A stretch of DNA of 8,714 nucleotides from JAMWZF01 sp041628615 (GTDB lineage Bacteria; Pseudomonadota; Alphaproteobacteria; Rhodobacterales; Rhodobacteraceae). This document shows, in pieces, positions 6,171 to 8,714 of this stretch. The stretch lies in NCBI GenBank assembly GCA_041628615.1, contig JBFKOW010000152.1, forward strand, positions 1 through 8,714, written 5' to 3'. Every line of letters starts with the position of its first letter. Position 1 is the stretch's first letter. The notes beneath the pieces were generated by a model that saw only the letters and a program-made list of their open reading frames with translations, did not search any database and was not told the DNA's origin. The position numbers and the translations under genes were made by a program.

Positions 6171-7385
6171 TCAGGCGGTGACGCGGCGGGAAGCGCCGAG
6201 GAACAGCGCCAGGCAGGCCACCATCAGCGCCGCCGACAGGGCGAAGGGCGCGCCGGGCAGCCACAGGCCCGCCGGCGCGGTGAAGGCCCAGAACATCTGG
6301 GTCATCACCAGCGGCGACACGATCGCCGCCATCGACCGGGCCGAGGCGATCACCCCCTGCAGCTCGCCCTGCTGGTCGTCGCCGGCGATCCGGCTCATCC
6401 GGCCCTGCAGCGCCGGGGTCACCACCGCCCCCAGCGCGGTCAGCGGGATGAAGGCCAGCGCCAGCCAGCCCTGCTCGATCAGCACCAGCGCCACGAAGGC
6501 GAAGAAGTTGAACACGAAGCCGTAGAGGATCGTGCCGCGCTCCCCCAGCCGCGCCAGCACCAGCCGGATCAGCCCGCCCTGCACGACGGCGATGCCGATC
6601 CCGAACAGGAACAGCGACAGGCCGACCATCGACGGCTCCCAGCCGTAGCGGGCCTTGGTGAAGTAGGCCCAGATCGCCGGGTAGACGATGAAGGCGAACT
6701 CGTAGAGGAAGAACAGCACCAGCAGCCGCCGCACCCCGTCGAGCTCGGCCATCTTGCGGAACGCGCCCAGCGGGTTCGCGCGCCGCCACTCGAACGGGCG
6801 GCGGATCCGGTCGGTCACGGTCTCGGGCAGCACCAGCCAGCCGAACGCCATGTTCGCCCCGGCCAGCGCCGCGGCGGCGAGGAACGGCGCCCGCAGCCCG
6901 AACTCGGCCAGGAGGCCGCCGATGATCGGGCCGAGGATGAAGCCGACGCCGAAGGCCGCGCCGACCAGCCCGAAGTTGCGGGCCTTGTCCCCGGGGGCCG
7001 AGATGTCGGCGATGAAGGCGGTGGCGGTGGACTGGGTGGCGGCGGTGATGCCGCCGATCACCCGGGTCAGGAACAGCAGCCAGATCGACCCGGCGACCGC
7101 CATCACCAGGTAGTCGAGGCACATCGCCGCCAGCGAGATCAGCAGCACCGGACGGCGGCCGAAGCGGTCCGACAGGCTGCCGATGACGGGGCCGAACAGG
7201 AACTGCATCACCGCGAAGGTGGTGGCGAGGATGCCGCCCCAGACCGCCGCCGCCGACAGGTCCGCGCCGCGGATCTCGGCGATCAGGTCGGGCATCACCG
7301 GCAGGATCAGCCCGATGCCCATCGCGTCGAGCACCAGCGTGATCAGGATGAAGGTGATGGCGCGGCGGCGCTGTGCGGGGTCCAT
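6171..7385 (-). CDS. TetA/TetB-like MFS drug:proton antiporter
   Basis: 404 aa with about twelve membrane helices, the standard size of DHA1 (12-TM) tetracycline-type exporters. The protein follows TetA/TetB closely at the motif level. It has LDAMGIGLILPVMPDL (19-34), including the intramembrane Asp20. Motif A between helices 2 and 3 is GSLSDRFGRRPVLL (69-82). GGIT (111-114) and FIADIS (124-129) follow, and GPIIGG (152-157) lies in the helix-5 region. The block TPALQGRMSR (323-332) and the QQGELQG stretch (338-344) match the second half of the family. Export of a drug or metabolite by proton exchange across the inner membrane is expected. Chromosomal members in Rhodobacterales are usually not proven resistance genes. 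No TetR-type regulator is beside it. ATG 7383-7385 starts the homology but has no Shine-Dalgarno sequence upstream (TAAAGCCCCCGC), so it may be poorly translated or leaderless. Confidence 0.92.
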   Translation of the reverse strand: MDPAQRRRAITFILITLVLDAMGIGLILPVMPDLIAEIRGADLSAAAVWGGILATTFAVMQFLFGPVIGSLSDRFGRRPVLLISLAAMCLDYLVMAVAGSIWLLFLTRVIGGITAATQSTATAFIADISAPGDKARNFGLVGAAFGVGFILGPIIGGLLAEFGLRAPFLAAAALAGANMAFGWLVLPETVTDRIRRPFEWRRANPLGAFRKMAELDGVRRLLVLFFLYEFAFIVYPAIWAYFTKARYGWEPSMVGLSLFLFGIGIAVVQGGLIRLVLARLGERGTILYGFVFNFFAFVALVLIEQGWLALAFIPLTALGAVVTPALQGRMSRIAGDDQQGELQGVIASARSMAAIVSPLVMTQMFWAFTAPAGLWLPGAPFALSAALMVACLALFLGASRRVTA

Positions 7386-7400
7386 GCGGGGGCTTTAGGG

Positions 7401-7432
7401 GGCCGCGCGCCGGATGAAAAGGCGCGGCGGCC
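7401..7432 (-). terminator. Possible weak terminator hairpin between the fibrinogen-like gene and the MFS gene
   Basis: GGCCGCGCGCC (7401-7411) and GGCGCGGCGGCC (7421-7432) can pair with one bulged base around a 9-nt GGATGAAAA-containing loop. It lies downstream of the fibrinogen-like gene stop (7469) and upstream of the MFS start (7385) on the minus strand. There is no U-tract after it, so terminator activity is uncertain. Confidence 0.35.
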
Positions 7433-7468
7433 CTCCGCCGGCGCCGGCGCGGCCGCGACAGCGGCGGA

Positions 7469-8257
7469 TCAGGCCGGCCTGCGCCGCCCGACCGCCGCGG
7501 CGCCCGCGATGCCGGTCAGCAGCAGAAGCCCGGCGGCCGGGAGCGGCACCGCCGAGACCTCGGGCGTGTTCAGTTCGCGCACGAAGATCTGGTAGCTGTC
7601 GAGCCGCGACCCGCCTGCCGCCGTCGAATACGGACCCGCGACCCCGGTCCAGTAGGGGATCGGGGAGGCGCAGGCGACGTAATACCAGGGCTGGCCGTCG
7701 TTGATCGTGGCGCAGTTCGCTCCCGCGACATCGTCGACGTCGTTGGCCGTCGTCGACCAGTCTGCGCCGAAGTAATAGGACACGACGCCGAGGTCGCCCG
7801 CGAGGGTGGTCCAGGCGCCCGCAGCGCCGAAGCTGCCGTGGTAGCTGCCGGTGTAGTAGCCGTCGAACAGGACGACCCCGCCCTCCACCAGCCGGTGGCG
7901 GATCTGGGCTGTCTGGTCGATCGCCAGGGCGGTCATGTTCCGGCTGTGCGCCCCGGCGAGCCCGAAGGTCCCGGAATTGGACACCATGTCGGTCATCGCG
8001 AAGCCGGAGCCCTCGAAATTCTGCAGGCCGAGCGTCCAGCCGCCCCCCGCGGTGGTCATGTTCGCGATGACCTGGAACGGGCTGTCCCCGCCGGCGCCGT
8101 CCGGGTCGATCCAGTAGATCCCGTCGGCCGCGGCGGGGTTTGCCTGCAGGATCTGCCGCGCCGAATAGGCCGGGCTCTCGAGCGATCCAAGCGTGGCGGC
8201 GGCGGCGCCGGACGCGCACAGCAGGGATGCCGCAAGGCCAGGGACAAGTCTTTTCAA
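7469..8257 (-). CDS. Secreted fibrinogen-domain-like protein with VPLPA-CTERM sorting signal
   Basis: 262 aa. The N-terminus is a classic signal peptide: MKR, a hydrophobic core (about 4-15) and an ASGAAAA cleavage region near 21. The block 32-76 resembles the start of fibrinogen C-terminal domains: SARQIL, then DGIYWIDPDG (45-54), FQVIANMTTAGGGWTL (61-76). The usual Cys of YCDM is absent (IANM). Near the end, an acidic patch ANDVDD (171-176), Cys182 and WYYVAC with Cys196 recall the calcium site and final disulfide of that fold. The C-terminus is VPLPA (237-241), a hydrophobic helix, then GRRRPA, matching the VPLPA-CTERM signal that an exosortase (XrtD-type, as I recall) processes; no exosortase is in this window. 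A role in surface binding or exopolysaccharide is only inference. TTG 8255-8257 is the best start: a GTG at 8264-8266 would lie inside the ribosome binding site. Confidence 0.85.
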   Translation of the reverse strand: MKRLVPGLAASLLCASGAAAATLGSLESPAYSARQILQANPAAADGIYWIDPDGAGGDSPFQVIANMTTAGGGWTLGLQNFEGSGFAMTDMVSNSGTFGLAGAHSRNMTALAIDQTAQIRHRLVEGGVVLFDGYYTGSYHGSFGAAGAWTTLAGDLGVVSYYFGADWSTTANDVDDVAGANCATINDGQPWYYVACASPIPYWTGVAGPYSTAAGGSRLDSYQIFVRELNTPEVSAVPLPAAGLLLLTGIAGAAAVGRRRPA

Positions 8258-8260
8258 CGC

Positions 8261-8270
8261 GATCACCTCC
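8261..8270 (-). promoter_or_regulatory. Ten-base Shine-Dalgarno that decides the start of the fibrinogen-like gene
   Basis: GGAGGTGATC on the minus strand is fully complementary to the conserved 3' end of 16S rRNA (GATCACCTCC). From the GGAGG core there are 8 nt to TTG 8255-8257. The in-frame GTG at 8264-8266 overlaps the core itself and so cannot be the start served by it. Confidence 0.8.
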
Positions 8271-8286
8271 GGACTTGCGCAGTCCG
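8270..8286 (-). promoter_or_regulatory. 5' leader hairpin abutting the ribosome binding site
   Basis: CGGACT (8270-8275) and AGTCCG (8281-8286) are perfect 6-bp inverted arms around a 5-nt loop. In the minus-strand transcript this hairpin ends at the first G of the GGAGG core. It sits at or near the predicted 5' end of the mRNA. It could protect the 5' end, tune ribosome access or be an operator. Confidence 0.45.
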
Positions 8287-8289
8287 CCG

Positions 8290-8318
8290 ACCCTGAGCCG
8301 GCCGGCCGATGATGTCAA
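8290..8318 (-). promoter_or_regulatory. Candidate sigma-70 promoter of the fibrinogen-like gene
   Basis: On the minus strand a perfect -35 hexamer TTGACA (8313-8318) is followed after 17 bp by CAGGGT (8290-8295), a weak -10. Good -35 with poor -10 is common in this group. The start of transcription would fall near 8283, giving a leader of about 25 nt that begins within the hairpin at 8270-8286. It lies in the only relatively A/T-rich patch of the intergenic region. Confidence 0.45.
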
Positions 8319-8403
8319 TTCGCGGCTCGGAAACGCCCGGTCCGGCGGCCGGATCGCCGTCATTGTCCACGTTCCGGAACCAATGCGCCCCGGTCCCGGG
8401 CTG

Positions 8404-8714
8404 TTACCCGATCTCGGACAGGAACCCCGCGATCGCCGCGCCGTGGGCCTCGGGGTGATCGACGCAGGGCAGGTGCCCGGCGCGGCGCAGCAGGACGAAC
8501 GCGGCCCCCGGGATCGTGTCCGCCATCTCGCGCACGAGGTCGGGCGGGGTCGACCCGTCGTGCGACCCGGCGATGCAGAGCGCGGGCAGCGCCAGCCCCG
8601 AGGCGACCTCGCGCAGGTCGGCCTGGGCCAGCGCGGCGCAGGTCCCGAGGTAGCCCGCCACCGGCGTGGCCCGCAGCCGGTCGCCCCAGGCGGCCCGGCC
8701 GGGGAAGTCCGGGG
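8404..8714 (-). CDS. pcaD: C-terminal part of an alpha/beta hydrolase, probably 3-oxoadipate enol-lactonase (5' end outside window)
   Basis: 102 codons are visible, open through the right window edge and ending in TAA at 8404-8406. The part shows the last third of an alpha/beta hydrolase. There is a cap-domain segment ATPVAGYLGTCAALAQADLR, then a strand-turn LPALCIAGSHDGSTPP carrying the catalytic Asp, IPGAAFVLLRRAGHLP with the catalytic His, and a final helix. The TPV.GY..(C)CAA...ADLR pattern and the TPP after the Asp are what I know from 3-oxoadipate enol-lactonases. These hydrolyse the enol-lactone to 3-oxoadipate in the protocatechuate branch of the beta-ketoadipate pathway. The nucleophile Ser lies outside the window. 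The fragment has in-frame GTG codons, but coding clearly continues upstream of them. Other pca genes, if present, would be to the right. A different hydrolase of the same family remains possible. Confidence 0.75.
   Translation of the reverse strand, partial: PDFPGRAAWGDRLRATPVAGYLGTCAALAQADLREVASGLALPALCIAGSHDGSTPPDLVREMADTIPGAAFVLLRRAGHLPCVDHPEAHGAAIAGFLSEIG

Noticed and set aside
5284..7122. Long minus-strand frame overlapping both the dehydrogenase and MFS genes in another frame
   Set aside because: Arg/Gly/Ala-rich translation. Both true frames on the same strand have complete families.
5346..7595. Very long open frame on the plus strand (about 750 codons) opposite the dehydrogenase and MFS genes
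   Set aside because: Its translation is low-complexity, rich in His, Gln, Arg, Gly and Ala, as expected from the antisense of G+C-rich coding DNA. It spans two well-supported genes and the gap between them.
8341..8353. TCCGG-CGG-CCGGA hairpin downstream of the enol-lactonase-like gene as a terminator
   Set aside because: A 5-bp stem with a 3-nt loop and no U-tract. Such hairpins are expected by chance at this G+C content.
8371..8380. Perfect 10-bp palindrome GTTCCGGAAC between the enol-lactonase-like and fibrinogen-like genes
   Set aside because: It does not match the pca regulator sites I know and lies upstream of the predicted promoter without a second copy. It is too short to call an operator.
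1..8714. Mobile element, phage, toxin-antitoxin or defence system
   Set aside because: I looked for transposase, integrase, nuclease, helicase and small paired ORF signatures and for direct-repeat arrays on both strands and found none.

Overview
The window is very GC-rich (clearly above two thirds G+C by eye) and looks like a chromosomal stretch of an alphaproteobacterium of the Rhodobacterales (Rhodobacter/Paracoccus-like). Four things suggest this: the codon usage, a VPLPA-CTERM surface protein, an intergenic hairpin element followed by a GGGATATTTGCGG-type tail that I remember as common between genes in this order, and a chromosomal TetA-like efflux gene. No IS element, integrase, phage gene, CRISPR array, tRNA or rRNA is visible.

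Layout from left to right. (1) 1-213 (+) is the last 70 codons of a gene I do not recognise. (2) 214-384 is a structured, gene-free leader. (3) 385-1761 (+) is an orphan membrane histidine kinase with about six transmembrane helices and a HisKA/HATPase core but no receiver domain. (4) Converging on it are two minus-strand phospholipid genes, a PlsC-family acyltransferase (2724-3392) and a CdsA-type phosphatidate cytidylyltransferase (1783-2727). They overlap by 4 bp and so form a translationally coupled pair that could make phosphatidic acid and then CDP-diacylglycerol. (5) 3523-4773 (-) is an enolase-superfamily (mandelate racemase/muconate lactonizing) enzyme, probably a sugar-acid dehydratase or cycloisomerase. 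(6) 4774-4985 is an unusual intergenic region with iterated GGTCC/GGACC words, three 11-bp repeats and a double hairpin. (7) 4986-6065 (-) is a zinc-dependent medium-chain alcohol dehydrogenase. (8) 6171-7385 (-) is a TetA/TetB-like MFS efflux pump. (9) 7469-8257 (-) is a secreted fibrinogen-domain-like protein with a VPLPA-CTERM sorting signal. (10) 8404-8714 (-) is the C-terminal part of an alpha/beta hydrolase resembling 3-oxoadipate enol-lactonase (PcaD), cut by the window edge.

Everything from 1783 to 8714 is on the minus strand, but the spacing (105-212 bp gaps, hairpins between genes) argues for several transcription units. The tight exception is the plsC-cdsA pair. The dehydratase-like enzyme, the dehydrogenase and the enol-lactonase-like hydrolase have a catabolic flavour, but the sequence does not join them into one pathway.

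I see no convincing new multi-gene system. The most interesting single items are the fibrinogen-like exosortase substrate with a mis-callable start codon and a hairpin next to its ribosome binding site, the repeat-rich region at 4774-4985, the enolase-superfamily enzyme lacking the usual first metal-binding Asp, and the CdsA homologue with two signature-residue changes.
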